Below are positions 32,447 to 45,629 of a DNA stretch of 64,000 nt, piece after piece; the stretch's first letter is position 1; every line of letters begins with the position of its first letter. The DNA is taken from NCBI GenBank assembly GCA_947650285.1, contig CANTFL010000730.1, forward strand, positions 62,001 to 126,000, given 5' to 3'. Under the pieces are notes generated by a model. The model saw nothing but the letters and a program-made list of their open reading frames with translations, searched no databases and was not told the origin of the DNA. This DNA is from Hyaloperonospora brassicae. Lineage: Eukaryota; Oomycota; Peronosporomycetes; Peronosporales; Peronosporaceae. Both the position numbers and the translations under genes were made by a program.

Positions 32447-35400
32447 CTTTTTTTATGCATTACTGACATCCATGTGGTACCATCGACGAAACCTCAGTAC
32501 ATCTGCCACCGAGTGCATAAACTTAACAACGTGAGCATGATTGTTTTGTGTAAATGCAGGTAGATCAATTGTGTTAGATCGTAGATAGATTAAGTGTCGG
32601 CACATTGTTCTACATGTTACACGCGCACCGATGCGACCGATGTATCATTAATTGTATGCCTAATGTGCTTTACAATACATTGAAAAATTGCTACTGATAT
32701 CACGGCATCCACATAAGTACATTCAGAGCAATACCGATATTCCTATTACCAGTAGACACTTATTTAACATGCCAACTGAAACAGCCCATCAGCGCGTTTT
32801 GTCAGCGTACTTTCCGCTTTGGATGGCCGCATAATGTCTCGTGATCACCCATAGTATCATCAGAGCGATCTTAATTGTGTGTACGATGTCTGTTCTTGAT
32901 GCCTCAATCGACTATATATATAATTTTACATCATCATTGTAAGTGCGACACTTTGTAACCGCGCTGTCTTTTCCACTTTTACTAATTGCCACTATGAAGG
33001 CGACAGCTACACATAATTACAATGTCAAATTATAAGATCTGAATAAAATATTCAAAAATTGTGGCCTTAGGATCGAATCATAAACGAGTTGGTAGGTTGC
33101 AATTGACGTATCACCCGACCATTTCCTCATTTATAGGTGTGACTGCTGGCGGATAGAAATAACTCACTTTTTGGTTTTAAGATTAAAAAGTATAAGGGAA
33201 GAAAACGCGAATAACACAATTTGATGCAATTTCGGCAGGTTAACATTTGACAGTATGCAATGATGCGGTGTTCTTATTGTGATATATGTAAAGTAGCTGC
33301 TACACAACAACTTGTAAAAATGTGAATGGCACGCCCCACGTGGATGACACAAATACACACCGACACCAGGACCTGCACATTAAGATACATGCATCAAGTA
33401 GTGGCTAAATTTTTTGGCTGTCCCCTAATGCGCACTACTTATATCATAGGATCCTAATCACTTCTGTTATATTATGATGCGATTTCGATCGTCGTGCATG
33501 CAATTTCTGTGACGAATCACTGTTTCTTCAAACAGAAAATGCTGTACAGATGCGCCTAACGGGATTAGGCTGCGGAATTGTCTAACATGGTCAAAAATGA
33601 GTACGAGTCTGATGTCGTATTGTAATTATGATAATTATTGATATATTACACTTACAAAGCACTTACACACCAATGTTGCCAAGCAAAGTCGGCGAGCTGG
33701 GCTTTTGCGTTAGGAAATAACGATATCCATTAGCGGTCCTCCCCTTCGTAATTGTTGTGGCTTTGGTGCAACCAATTTCTCTCAACTAAATCTAGATAAG
33801 TCTTATTGAGCACAGCAGCTTTAATACCTTTCAGCTCTTGTGACTTCATACCAAAGGACGAGAGCCGAATCTTTACGAGTTCTTACAGGATACGAAGTGC
33901 AGTGCACACTCATGTAGAAAACTTACGTCACTTCGGCTGAGACCCACTGGCGTGTCAGAACCAAAGTCTTGAACGGCCCCCTCTAGTTTGTTGACCGTCT
34001 TGTCGCTCGACAAGACTCATAAGAACCAGTCTATTGGGTGACCAGATACTAGCTAGAAAAGTCTTAGCGCTCGCTGGTAGCGAGTCACCGCCCAGGACCA
34101 ACTTAACATCTTGGCATGACCCGTCGATATTTATACAAGCTATGTTTGTCAAAAGTCGACAGCAGACACAATCCAACACGCACAGAGATTACCGTGAAGT
34201 TTTAGCGTGTCATAGACTCAGAAAATTTACTATTTATTGATTACCTCTTTTTAATGTCTGTAAGGGCTACGTTGGTGGCTCCAACAATCTATCTATTTAT
34301 CCCCCGACACAAAAACCTGATAAAATGATCAAAAATCTTCATTACGTCGCTTACCCCTATTCATCAAGCATCATCGATTTGTCGAGTTAGGCCGACTTGT
34401 CGTGTTTCATCGACTTTTTGAGTTTCGTCGACTAGTTGAGTTTCGTCGAACTTGTCGATTTACTTTCAATTTTCGAATTACGTAGAATTATCAAGTTTCG
34501 TCAATTTGTCGAGTTTCGTCGAGTTGACTAAATTTGTCGACGCGTCGAGTTTGATGCGCGCGTCGATTTTGATTGACGCTTCTAATGAAGTTGAGTGCGG
34601 TAGGATTAATGTAGTATTGCTCAAAGATTTTTCTACATCGCACTGACATTTTGACACCTATTTAATCATCCTCGTCCAATAAGTTGTAATTATAGCTAGG
34701 CAAATTATTTGTATTGAGACGCATAAACAAGCTTTTTATCTGTCTGCAAATTATAAAGTTGTTATTTGTTAAAAACGTTACAGTGGGATCCCACATTTTA
34801 TTCATGTATTCTTGCTAAAATACGGTTACTCATCGTGCTAATCTTCCCGACAGTATTGTCTATCTACACGCAAGCAGAAAGTTTAATCCAGGCTTAGATG
34901 TCATAGGCGACCCATCCATTCAAAGATTGTAATAGTTTTAATTTGCATTTTGCCAATTTTTTTGGTCGCAAGCTTTAAACTAAATGGTGATAAAAATAAT
35001 AAGAGACCCCCAAAGACAGACCGCGCACTTTAGCATACTTTCTGATATCCATTCTGTGTACCGATTGTGGATATGATAATACTTGCTCCTATATTTCAAG
35101 AATGTAGATGACTTAAGGTCCGAGGTCGTAAAGTAAGACGCCATCCCTGCGGCTGAAAACAAAATAAGCTGATAGCGCGAGTAGCCAGGACGATCGTATA
35201 TAAATTAGATCCGCTGGGTGTTCGAGTAGACACTAGTCTTGGTCATACATAAGAAGCAAATACTTCAGCGATAAAATGGACATGCGCTATGTAAAACAGT
35301 AAATGAAAAGAGCATGTTAAAACATGTTTGACTACTTAAGGTAGGTTTGTAGTCGCTCTCTATGCGTAAGTGTACGTGATATTACGAGGCACACGCCTAA

Positions 35401-35970
35401 ACAACGGTTAATTTTGGAAGATGGCACGGTGTCAGTACAAGTTTTCTGCTCGCCGTTCACGTGCTGGCCATCAAGGTCCGTTTAACAATTCAATAAATTA
35501 TTTTTTACATACGCACAAGACGATGATGGAATGGAATCGCAACTAGAGTAATTACTAGCCCTATTGAGTTATTTCAAATTGGCTGCATTATAAAAATCCT
35601 TTACAACTTTGGCGGAACAGACATCAGTGACATGCAGTCTATTATTTAAAGCGACAAGTATGATGCCACAATAATCAGTCATATCAATAAAATCTAATGC
35701 CTAGCAAGAAAAAAATTGATTACTACCCGCACAGTTCTTAAACGTCAAAGCTGTTAAAGTCTTACGGTGTTTAGAATTTAAGCCACATGAATATTATGAG
35801 GCTTTTGCTACCGAGTCGACGGGTTAAAAATATTTCGAGCGCTTGCATCTTGACATTTACAAAGACGCATAAGTACAGTAAGACCACCTACTATGCTTAT
35901 GTGTCAAGTTCAACGGATCTAGAACGGATCGTCGAAAAACCGACAACGAGATGAAGATCACAATTGACTT
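32447..35970. other. AT-rich gap without genes
   Basis: AT-rich with short frames only; probably eroded repeats. It includes the TCGA-rich tandem array described separately. No family assigned. Confidence 0.4.
34367..34585. repeat. Degenerate GTCGAGTTTCGTCGA-type tandem repeat
   Basis: Repeating variants of (T)TTGTCGAGTTTCGTCGA, roughly 9-18 bp per unit, about 12-15 units with decay. It gives many overlapping TCGA palindromes. Origin unknown; not part of a recognised element. Confidence 0.7.
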
Positions 35971-37330
35971 GCTAAACTTGAATGTATGTGCCGAACCTTG
36001 ATCTTTATTACTTAAGCTGCACAAACTATATGCGCTGGATCGTTAGAAACCTTCAAGAATTAGATCGGAAATGCGTATTGACCCTCCAAGGATAGAGTTG
36101 AAGGCTCGATACGAGCTACTATTAGTTAGGCAGCGTAAGCGTGTGCGTCCCGCTTACGCTCAGCACATTCACCACCTTGCGAGTCGTATCACGGCCCAAC
36201 CAGTTCACTAGCACACGCTGGTTACGATGTCCATGCAGGGCCTTGCGGATGATCCCGTAAAGGATTTTCTGTTCCACCTAGAACTGGGTACGCTAGAACA
36301 AGCGATTCCGTGGAGAAACAGGATGACTTTATTCTGAAACAGGCTCACGTCAACTCGAGTTCCTATCGTACCCCGAGACGACAGAAGGTCGGAGGTCCAA
36401 AATCGATTGAACTCTATCACGTGGGAAGCAAAAGCAATCACTCTAGGATGCAAAAGATTGCATAAGTGCAATAGATTTGAAATACAGGACACTGCGCATA
36501 TAAATGTAGTTCCAAATCCATTGTGTGAGGTACGGCTAAACGTTGCGATCGTCAGTTGGTCAACAAGGTCCCGAGACGTGATACCGACGACATGGAGAGG
36601 TCACAAAAGCGTAGCGGACCATCAAAACGGTCCTGGGTCTGTAGGAGCGGAGTGGGGAGATGATTTATTGGTGGTACAACCGCGGCATGGGCACGTGTAC
36701 GCTATGTTAAAATAAAAACAACAAATTTTTATCACACGAACCAAGTTTGCGACGGGCTGTGTTGTTTTTGTATCCATGGACGTACGCTCAAAATTTTACT
36801 TTAAGCCAAAGCAAACCACTTCACTATAGATCAACAGTCGGTGGATGTGTTGAAGCACATCTAACGCCGAAAGTTGACTGCTTTGAAAAGTAGAGTAGAC
36901 TGGGACATAGGTTCGTACCTAACGAGAATAATTCAAAAAAAGACACCTGTTAACAACAAATGTGGCAAGAGGATACATCTAGGCCAACTGAAAAGGCCAC
37001 CTTAAAGGACCTGCCTGTAGTAGCGCTAACAAAGTTAGAAGGAACTGGGGAAGTAAGTACTTACTTACGTTTATAAGCTTATTGATCAAGTATGTATCCC
37101 TGACGGAAATACGCACTCAATTACCTAGAAAGAAAGAATATATTGATGACACAAACGAGACATTAATTGTTTTATGGCTCATAATGTGTAGGTTGAGTGT
37201 AGGCCAATATACGCTGAATGTGATCGAGGTTTCGAAGATAAATTCGGAGTTATATAAAATTGGCCAACGCTTGAACTGGAAAATTTATCCGAGAAAATGT
37301 GTAGCGGCAAGTTATGGCTGATATTCGTAC
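35971..37330 (+). pseudogene. Gypsy relic: gag and protease-linker fragment
   Basis: Plus-strand relic of the same family as the element at 57650. 36190-36330 matches its gag (MQGLADDPVKDFLFHLELGT against VQGLAEEPVRSHLFRLELNT). 36590-36650 matches the stretch after its zinc knuckle. 37130-37320 matches its protease-RT linker (60,190-60,380) with heavy AT shift. Many stops. 35971-36654 is repeated in inverted form at 56037-56718. Confidence 0.8.
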
Positions 37331-37599
37331 TTGTCGCACAAAATGAGATAATGCTTTTATTATTTTCGTCGTTATGTTTACTGCAAAATTAAGACCCCCA
37401 AAAGCTCATTGCTAGACAAAAGCGTTCTCTACCAGAAGTCTAGGATTACAAGATAGAAGCCTCAGTACTGGAGGTGGTTGCAGACAGCTCCTTTATACAA
37501 GCAATCAATTAAAACAAGGATACATCTCCTTAACCCCGTGCTATTTGAGTTGCCTATTTGTAAAATTGCTCGCCACGAGATCTATCTAAAATCTGGTGA

Positions 37600-38648
37600 T
37601 GGCGTGATGATCACAATTTTCTGGTGACCTCGACTCTTCACTGGAGCCCGGACGACCGACTAACGGAGGGGGTAACCCGATTCCGGGCTCTGTGTCTTCC
37701 TGCATACCTTGTGTACCCGTCGTTGAGCCGGGTTGCGCTCTTCTTGGTGGACTTGAGCTAGGGCTGAGCTTGACCGTCTTAGGGATAAGTGTTGATCGGG
37801 TGGAAATGCTCCACCCGGTCAAAAGTAGGTGCAGATCGCGTGGAAGTTCTTCACTCGATCGCTTGTAACTTGGGCGCTCTCCCAGAGTCGCCTTTGCCAG
37901 GGGTGATGCTTGATACGCGAGCCTTCTGACCACTTGAGCCGTCTATCTATCTTGAATCTGAACCATAAGGCTCACTACGTCCTATCGCAGTTGAGGGGGG
38001 GGGTGAGAATTGACGTTCCGCCTGGCCAAACAATCCAAGGGAGAAGTTCACAGAGACGTGGGTGACTCTCTATTCAACGGGAGGCCAAAGATCCTGCCCG
38101 GGAGAAGTCGACGCGTGTCTTTCGTTGCAAATTAAATTCTGTTTAATGTCAACCAACAAAATCCAAACCCTATGACTATGACTATCTTTTCGCTAGGTCA
38201 ACTGTTGTGCGCCGCCCTTCTATGTCATTCGTCTCTTACCTCATGAGGTCCACAGCAGATATTCCGTAGTGGATCGCTCCACAGCGGATCGCTCCATAGT
38301 GGATCGCTCCATAGTGGATCGCTCCACAGTGGATCGCGGTACAGTGGATCGCGGTGTAGTGGATCGCTCCATAGTGGATCGCTCCACAGTGGATCGCGGT
38401 ACAGTGGATCGCGGTGTAGTGGATCGCGGTATATGTTCCACATCAATTATGTGATTCACACACATTATGTGATCCACACCACCCAGCGGTATCCAGAATA
38501 GAAGGTGGATCAACCTGCACGACTTGGACAGTCGTTTCCCTTCAATCAGTCGTTTGGTCACCTTCCTCGTCCAAACAGGCCCATTTTCGTTCGCGCTCGC
38601 GCGTACGAGATCCACACTTTCGTCATTCTTCCTTTGCGCTTCTCCACA
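37600..38648 (-). repeat. 3' LTR of the large Gypsy element
   Basis: 1049 bp, about 1% base differences from the 5' LTR plus one replaced segment near 38,590-38,630 and a different minisatellite. Confidence 0.88.
38269..38433. repeat. 15-bp minisatellite in the 3' LTR, 11 units
   Basis: Units GTGGATCGC + TCCACA, TCCATA, GGTACA or GGTGTA. A block of four unit types (60 bp) occurs twice in tandem. Confidence 0.92.
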
Positions 38649-38709
38649 AGCGTCCCCTGCATCGGCGATCGACATACGGTGTCGATCGGCTACGCATCCC
38701 GTGACGACC

Positions 38710-40960
38710 ATGGCTCTATCCTCGTTTGCACCCTCTGATTTGTCCGCGCCTCCTGGTGCGACCTCGGGAATTGGTCAAGCGATACCTCCTCCCTTGTCAC
38801 CGTCGGTCTCTTCTGACTGATCGCGTACCTTGTTCCCGTCTACAAGGGTTAGTATTCCATCTTTGGCGGATCGCGAGAGTGTCTTTTCGCAGGTTGCGGC
38901 GTTGTACCACCAACTGGAACTTCAAGAAGCAGCTGTGACAGATTGCCGTGCCTTGGAAGAAGCGTATCGTGGCCAGACGTTGCAGATCGACCGTCTCCAG
39001 GCGGAGCGGCGATCCTACATCGACTTGTCCCCGCGCGTAGCGACTTACGTCCAGCAGCGCTTTACTATGCTCTGGTGCGATCACCAATCGCTGATCCAGA
39101 AGACTAATGAGTTCCAAAAAGAGCTGGAAAGACGTTCGGACCACAAAAAAAGGTCCGGATTATGGAGACCGCTAATTTTTAAGCCAACGCAGCCCTGGAG
39201 CGTGAGAAGGCTCGTCGGGTGCGCGAAGTGGCTTCAGTTCAGCAGCAAGTGGATTCGTTGGCCTCGCGCCTGGCTACCGCTGTGCAAAACTTGAGCGGCG
39301 ATCTCCAAAACGCCACGGAGAAGGCAGCAAGTATAATATCCATCAAACGAACCAACAAGAAGCTTTAGGTGGCCACGCCGGCGTTGGAAGATTTTTCCAA
39401 GGCCTACAAGGACCACCTCCGAAAAAACCATCATGTCGAAGATGAGCTGCGGCGGCTGAGATCGGACCCGGCAGATCGAGACATTAAAGTAGATCGCCTT
39501 AAAATCAAATGCTGGACAGGAAGCAGAAAATTCTATCGACAGTCCGTGATCGCGACGCGATCCGGGCCCACCTGGTTCAGGTGGGCTCTGGGTATCTCCA
39601 CCTTCCTCTGGAAGTACCCTCTGCTGCTTTCGCTACCCCGACAACCTGCAAGCGATTCAGGTCCGGGGAGCCTGATCTCCTGACCAACTGTCCTCGCGTA
39701 TCAAAGGTGGCGCGATCCGGAATGGAGTCAGAGGCTGTTCCATCGGTCAAGCTCACCGGTATATCCCTGCGATCAACTGGACCACTGCGACCAACGCACC
39801 TTATGGATCTAAAGAAATTTCTCCCAAGTCGGCGCGATCCTCTAGGCAGGCGCAACCTGACGAGTCCCTGGCTTCTTCAGGGCGAACCACTGGGCCGGTG
39901 CGTTCCACCCAAGGTCTCGCAGGTCAAACGAGATCTAACCCCCAGGCAGGAGACAAGCGAACCTAGAAGCTACCAGCCAGTAATCTGTCTCTGTCAGAGA
40001 CCGGTCCCTTCGATCCATTTGATGGAGACACGCTGGCTGCTTTCCTTGGATCGCGCTCTTCGTCGCGGGGCCGTCGATTGCCCAAGAGCGTCTCGTCATT
40101 TCCAGGATCGACCACTGCTCCAATCCATGTGAATTCTTCCAATCTAAAGTCCGGATCGCCTCCAGTCCCACGTAGACTGACGCCTCCTGCGCCGTGTCCG
40201 GTATCAAAAGTGGATTTATTTGGCGAAGCGTCCAGTGATTCCGACGGATCACTGAGCCTGCCCAGCGACGCGCGGGAGGCCGAGAATGACCTGCTTGCAG
40301 CAGTGAAATACGCCCGTTTGGCCCCAACGCGGGTACACCTCGATCAGTGGTTTCCCGGCTACCGCGATCGGGTCCCCCGGTCCCACGTCCAAGTGCACCC
40401 GTGGTCGGCACGACGTACAAGTTTGACTTGCGTGGCGGAGTTAAACGTGGAAATCCTGCTCAAGCACTTGACGCGGCCAAAAGGATTCATTTCATTACCG
40501 CCACAGCTCCTCGAACCAACTCTGCTCCATCCGAATCCGAGTGGATTCCGCGTTTAGTAACTTCCGCACAAGTGTCGGCGCTGTACAAGCAAGAACCCTG
40601 GAATTACTTTCGGAACCAAGTTACACCCGTTTTATTCGCGCGACTAGCTGGTTCGCTGAGCTGTCGACCGTGTATAGCGGCTTGAAGAATCGGCACCGGC
40701 AGGATCTGGGGGAGGCAAACCACGCTATTTACTTGCCGGCCGAGCAACGCGAACGCGATCCGGAGCTAGCGCGAATTTATCAGCAGCGCAAACAGCGGCG
40801 ATCGCGATCCGGACCCCGATGGAAAACCTTATTGCGCTTTATCCTTCAGGGGATGATTGACGGACACAGCGATTTGGATCTGTTGCTAGATCCGTTCTTC
40901 ATGCATCTACCGTCACCGGTCGAGATGCGCCCATGGTACCCGGGTTTGGGCGATTCTTAG
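38710..40960 (+). pseudogene. Opposite-strand accessory ORF of the Gypsy element
   Basis: Starts at ATG 38710 close to the 3' LTR. A first frame runs through one TGA (38818) to about 39,150 with MALSSFAPSDLSAPPGATSG, then a coiled coil (YHQLELQEAAVTDCRALEEA). After an A7 run the frame shifts but the coiled coil goes on (LEREKARRVREVASVQQQVD, LRKNHHVEDELRRLRSDPAD). A Pro/Ser-rich middle follows, then acidic and globular parts (DLFGEASSDSDGSLSLPSDA; PLEAN-like FAELSTVYSGLKNRHRQDLG) ending at 40960. Together about 700 codons. No family is recognised. The tail of the retroelement holds no pol motif on the minus strand here. Confidence 0.6.
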
Positions 40961-41305
40961 AAGAGGATACCCAACTTGATCTCAGTTCTGACGCGTCTGG
41001 ATTCCGCTGAGCCTTGGAGCAACCAGTGTCGATCACGCATCGAGGACTACCCAGGATCGTCGATCGCTCGCTTGTCCGGTAAATTTTTTCCGAAGTAGTT
41101 CATAGCCATCCGACACTAATTGTGTTTAATCGCTTAATATATCTCCATCTTTTTTTTGTCGATATTCACATAAATTGTTTTCCTTTGCATTTTTATAGTT
41201 ACTCACGACGATCGGGCCCCAATATTCTAGATCGCGACACACCTCACCTTCAATTGTTCATCCTCTGCAACCTTCTTGCAGACAACTTTCAATTAGACAC
41301 GTCGC

Positions 41306-43063
41306 TTATTCGTCCATCTCTGCTTCGTGTGATTGCATCAAATCAAAGCGGTTCTTGCTGACTCGGTAGCGATTGAACTCTTGCGGCAAGGGTCCATAAA
41401 TCAAGTCGACCTCGTCTATCCATGTCGGATCGTCCGATCCCTTCCATTGCATCAAATACTGGCGTTGCACTCTGCCAAAATGGGTACGCCTGCCGGATAC
41501 CACATCCAATTTTTTCTCGACTTCAATTTTTTCGTCATCTAATGTGCGCTCCCAGCTAAATCCGGCATCAGGGCTTCGTCAAAATCCAAGCAATACGCCT
41601 CTTCAATGTTCAACAGGTTTATCGACCGATCCGGAAAGATTTTCCATCGCTTACGCTTGGATATATGTACCAAAGGGAATAGGTGGTACGACGTATCCGC
41701 ATTCTCCAACCGTATCGCGTGTCTCCCGTCAATTTCCCTCACCCGAAATGACCCATGCCGCATATGTGCCGGTATTCGGGCATATTCTTCTTTCACCCAA
41801 TCCAAATAGAGTCACACTTGCGACCCAACGTCGATCTCATGCGATCCGTCCTCAGGATTGTGTTGATTGGCCCGATCTTGGATCGCGATCCGTAGACGAT
41901 CGTTACCGACTTCTCTCGCTCTCTGATATTGACATTGTATATAGTAACGCCATCTTCGTGGTTCTCGGTCTCGTCGTTTAAAGCTTTCTAAAGGCAGGGT
42001 CGCTTCCAGCGTCGATCGTGGACCCCAACCGGGGATCACGTAGAATGAGATATCTCCTCGTAAGCGATCTCGTGCCGCATTGATGGCAAACGTCAACCGC
42101 TCTGCGTACTCGTCCCAATCCTTATGATCCGTATCCGCAACATAAATTTTTATGCTCTCGTCAGTGTCTGTACCATTCTTTCTGCTGTTCCATTCGCTTG
42201 GGGTCGATAAGCAGTAGTTGCACGCTGTTTATGCCCCACGATCCTATAAACGCTCGGAAGGAGTCAGACATGAATTCTGGCTCTCGATCGTGGCGGATCG
42301 CTTCACTGGCCCCGAACCTTCAAAATTTACACTCCTCGTAACTCTCAGCGATTGTTTGTGCAGTTCTAGAGCAACTCGCCTTGGCGATAACGTACACTGA
42401 GAACAGATCTACCCACAGCTACAACTCGGTGTTCCCTTTGAAGGATCGTGGCAGCGATGGAATGTGATCCATCGCGATTATCAGAAACGGATAAGTGGCT
42501 TGGACATTTCCTGGATATTCGCCGCGAAGAACCGGTTTTCCTTTTCCTGTCGTGCAATCCACACATTCTCTTACATAACTCTGGACACTCCGGTAGAGTC
42601 CTCTCCAGTGGAACTTGGATCGGATTCGTTGGTATGTTCTGACTATGCCTTAATTTCCTCCAACCAAACTAGTATGGTAATGATGTAAGAAGTCTTGCTG
42701 CAGTAGTTCCGGTACCATCAAACAAACCATCTCCACGCGGCTGTCTTAATCCTTCGTCGATCTAGGGCAGAAAAAAGATGACTCGCTTTCATCTACTTAA
42801 TAATCGAACGCGATCCGAGCACATAACTTTTCTTCTTCAATTCTCAACTTCGTTATGTCTCCGATCAGGGATAAATTCAGGTTGGTGATCCAAGTCTCTT
42901 CATACTGTGCTTGCTTGAATATATCGATTCTGATCGGCTGATCGAATTTTTCTTGCAAGACATCAGGCGATAGTCGTCTCCTTACGGCTGATCTAGTGAC
43001 GGCAGAAATTTTCAAGACCCGATCGACACTTATGGGTGTCAACAACTCGTCCAACTGGTTCAA
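41306..43063 (-). pseudogene. Gypsy integrase and chromodomain
   Basis: From high to low coordinates: an upstream segment (43063-42797), integrase core around 42,470-42,230 (AMDHIPSLPRSFKG with the first Asp; EAIRHDREPEFMSDSFRAFI with the second), then a C-terminal chromodomain at 41509-41306 (FGRVQRQYLMQWKGSDDPTW). Frame breaks throughout. The chromodomain is thought to aim integration at marked chromatin. Confidence 0.82.
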
Positions 43064-43069
43064 TGAACG

Positions 43070-43750
43070 TCAATCCTGACGATCTTGTTCGAATAAAGTC
43101 GTCGTGCCCTTCGCTTGTCGTAAAGCGTTGATTGCTAGTCGATCGGCAATCTGATTCCAGTCCCTCTTTATATGTAAGAATTCGTAAGTCCGCCACGATA
43201 GGAGCTTCTCAATAGCTTTGTAACGTAGCAACTGCAATCCGGGCGCCTTGCAATCAATTTCTCCGCGCATCTGTCGTATCACTAAATTAGAATCGCCACA
43301 TATGATGATGCGTCCCCGCACCTAATGGACCAGGAGATCAAAACCTAGTAGCATGGCACGATACCCAACTTCCTTCACTGTCAGGTCTATTGCGTATTTG
43401 GCTGCACCTTTCACGATCTTCCATTCTGGGAGCTTCCACACTATTGCACTATACGCTCCAATTTTTCGTTTAGTTCGGGCCAATCCATCGAAATTGACCA
43501 CCCAAAGACTTTCACCCTCCTCCACCGTTAGCGGTGGCATACCTATACAATGTTTCGGTTGTTTCCTAGGGGCGATCGCGATCAACATCTCGCCAGCTTC
43601 TTCGCACAATGTTTTGCTGGCGCCTAGTGTACCAAGTATTTCATCTTCTCCCTTTTCAGACTTCTTGATCTCCAGCGTCCAATTTGATAGCAACGCCGCC
43701 CATCTCCCGAGCTTTCCGTTCAGCCCTGAAGATTGTACCAGCCAGGCCAA
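43070..43750 (-). pseudogene. Second RNase H domain of the Gypsy element
   Basis: After the normal Ty3 RNase H comes another: NFDGLARTKRKIGAYSAIVW, VKEVGYRAMLLGFDLL, IIICGDSNLVIRQMRGEIDC and HIKRDWNQIADRLA, which supply Asp, Glu, Asp, Asp in the order of the type I/archaeal-like RNase H. The linker with LSNWTLEIKKSEKGEDEILG joins the two. A stop at about 43,322 splits it. Confidence 0.8.
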
Positions 43751-45605
43751 CGTTGAATGACATGTGACGCCTTGATCTTTCGTGCAGCCAACATCGTGTA
43801 GCCGTTATTCAAGATGCACAGCAGAACAAAACATTCTATTTCCACCATTCCACTATTAATCCCGTTGGGTTTTAGCGTTCGGCTCGTGAACGTTACCGAC
43901 CAGTATACTCCGTCGTGTTCTTGTAGCAAAGCTGAAGATACTGCCCATTTACTAACATAGACCACTAATACTGGAGAACGATCCGGATTTAAATGTTTAA
44001 GAATCGGAGTCTTAGCGATCTTATCCATTAATATCGTGAGCAAGATCATTGCTTTCTACCATCGATACTGTCGGTTGATGTCGGATCGCTCCTTGTAACA
44101 ACGTTAAGGTCTGGATCGCCATCACCACGGCACTTTCTGTCATTAACTCTCTTTCCATACAGTGTAGACGATTACGTCTCATCCATGCGTCGAATCTCGT
44201 GGAAATCGGCTTCGCTAAATCCGTATAACACTGATGCATATATTGCAAAGTCTTTAATGAATCGGCTATAGTAATTCAAACTCCCTAGAAACGACTGCAT
44301 CGACCGCAGCGTTCGATGAATTGGAATATTGACCAGCGATTCGAGACCCTTAAGGTGGGCTTCCAATCCAGCGAGTGATACTTGATAACCCAGGTAATCC
44401 ACCTTGCGTCGTTCCCAATAACTCTTGGTCAGGCTGATCGACAAATTCCACTTGTTGCATAAACGTAGCAATCTTCACACTATTTCGTATAAATCAGTCC
44501 ACGATGTAGCTGGAATCAGTATATCATCGATGTACGATCTCCAACCTATCACATAAGGTGTCTGAATGATGTCTAGCTCTCCCTCTGTGAGCACATCGAT
44601 CCGGTTGGACGGCTTCGTCGAGGGTGCATCTGGGTCGGCCCCGATCTTCATGTATCCATACAATGCATTGCCAATCAGGCGTTGGTAAATATGCAAATCA
44701 TTTTTAACCCGAACGGCATCATCATCCACTCAAACAAGCCTGACGGCGTGATGAATGCAAAAATACTTTAAGCTCGTTCTGTCATCTCCACCACCCATAA
44801 CCCGCTTGCCATAATTAGTGAGCAGTGCCACATCGCTTTGTCCATGTCCTGTAAAAATTCACTGATCAATGGCATCGGATATACCATCAGCCTTGTCAGC
44901 TAATTTACTCGTCGATAATCGATACACAATTGAATGTCCTCGCCATTATTCTTGATGATAACGACAATCGGCGAGGCCCATGGTGATGTGGAAGGACGTA
45001 TAAGCTTGGCTGATAGCATTTCTTTGATCAAATTCGCTAGCTTTTTTGCGAAACTTGGGCGCTACTGGCCCGTACTCTCTGCGCAATCGGGCTCGCTCCA
45101 CCCACGTCAATATCGCATATCGCCCCCCTGCGGCTGGAGGCAGTGCGTAAACTCTAACAATAAGAAGGTTCTTGTTGGTCCAGATCAGTTGTCTCAATCG
45201 TGCTTGGTCTTCAGTCAGCGGTAACCCTGGATCGCCTACCTGAAATTCGTCAATCGTAATTTTGGCAGTAGGCATAACAACGTCAGGCAGTACCGCCATG
45301 TGCTGATCCACATCCTCGGCATACATCTCCCCACTTTCATGATGATAGGTAGTGATGTACAGTTCTCTCGCGATCCGTTCATTATCCGGACATGGCTTTT
45401 CGCCGATCGTTACGTCTGATGATAGTCTGGATTCTTTCCTCAACTGCTCGACTGCTACATCGTTCGTCGTTCGTTCTTGAATCGTGTTAATTACCAACAG
45501 GACACTTGTAGGTCTATAATTTAAATGTAAATCGCCGATCACATCACGCAATTCGTCATGCGATAAATAGGTATCCCTGTCCGTATCCGATACGACGTCT
45601 TCCAT
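43720..45605 (-). pseudogene. Gypsy reverse transcriptase and first RNase H
   Basis: 45605-44946: region before RT and RT start (EDQARLRQLIWTNKNLLIVR, then KFRKK...FHITMGLADC). 44,940-44,480: IDYRR-VN region, MPFGLKNDL, then the catalytic SYIDDI (44,541-44,520). 44471-44172: thumb with YLGYQVSLAGLEAHLKGLES. 44049-43720: RNase H (PVLVVYVSKWAVSSALLQEH, ECFVLLCILNNGY). TGA at 44475-44477 and other breaks. Confidence 0.88.
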
Positions 45606-45629
45606 TGGCCCCCCAGGTGCTCGATGGTC

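Noticed and set aside
38269..38454. Plus-strand ORF of VDRSI/VDRGT repeats
   Set aside because: It is the 15-bp LTR minisatellite read in frame; no start context or other support.
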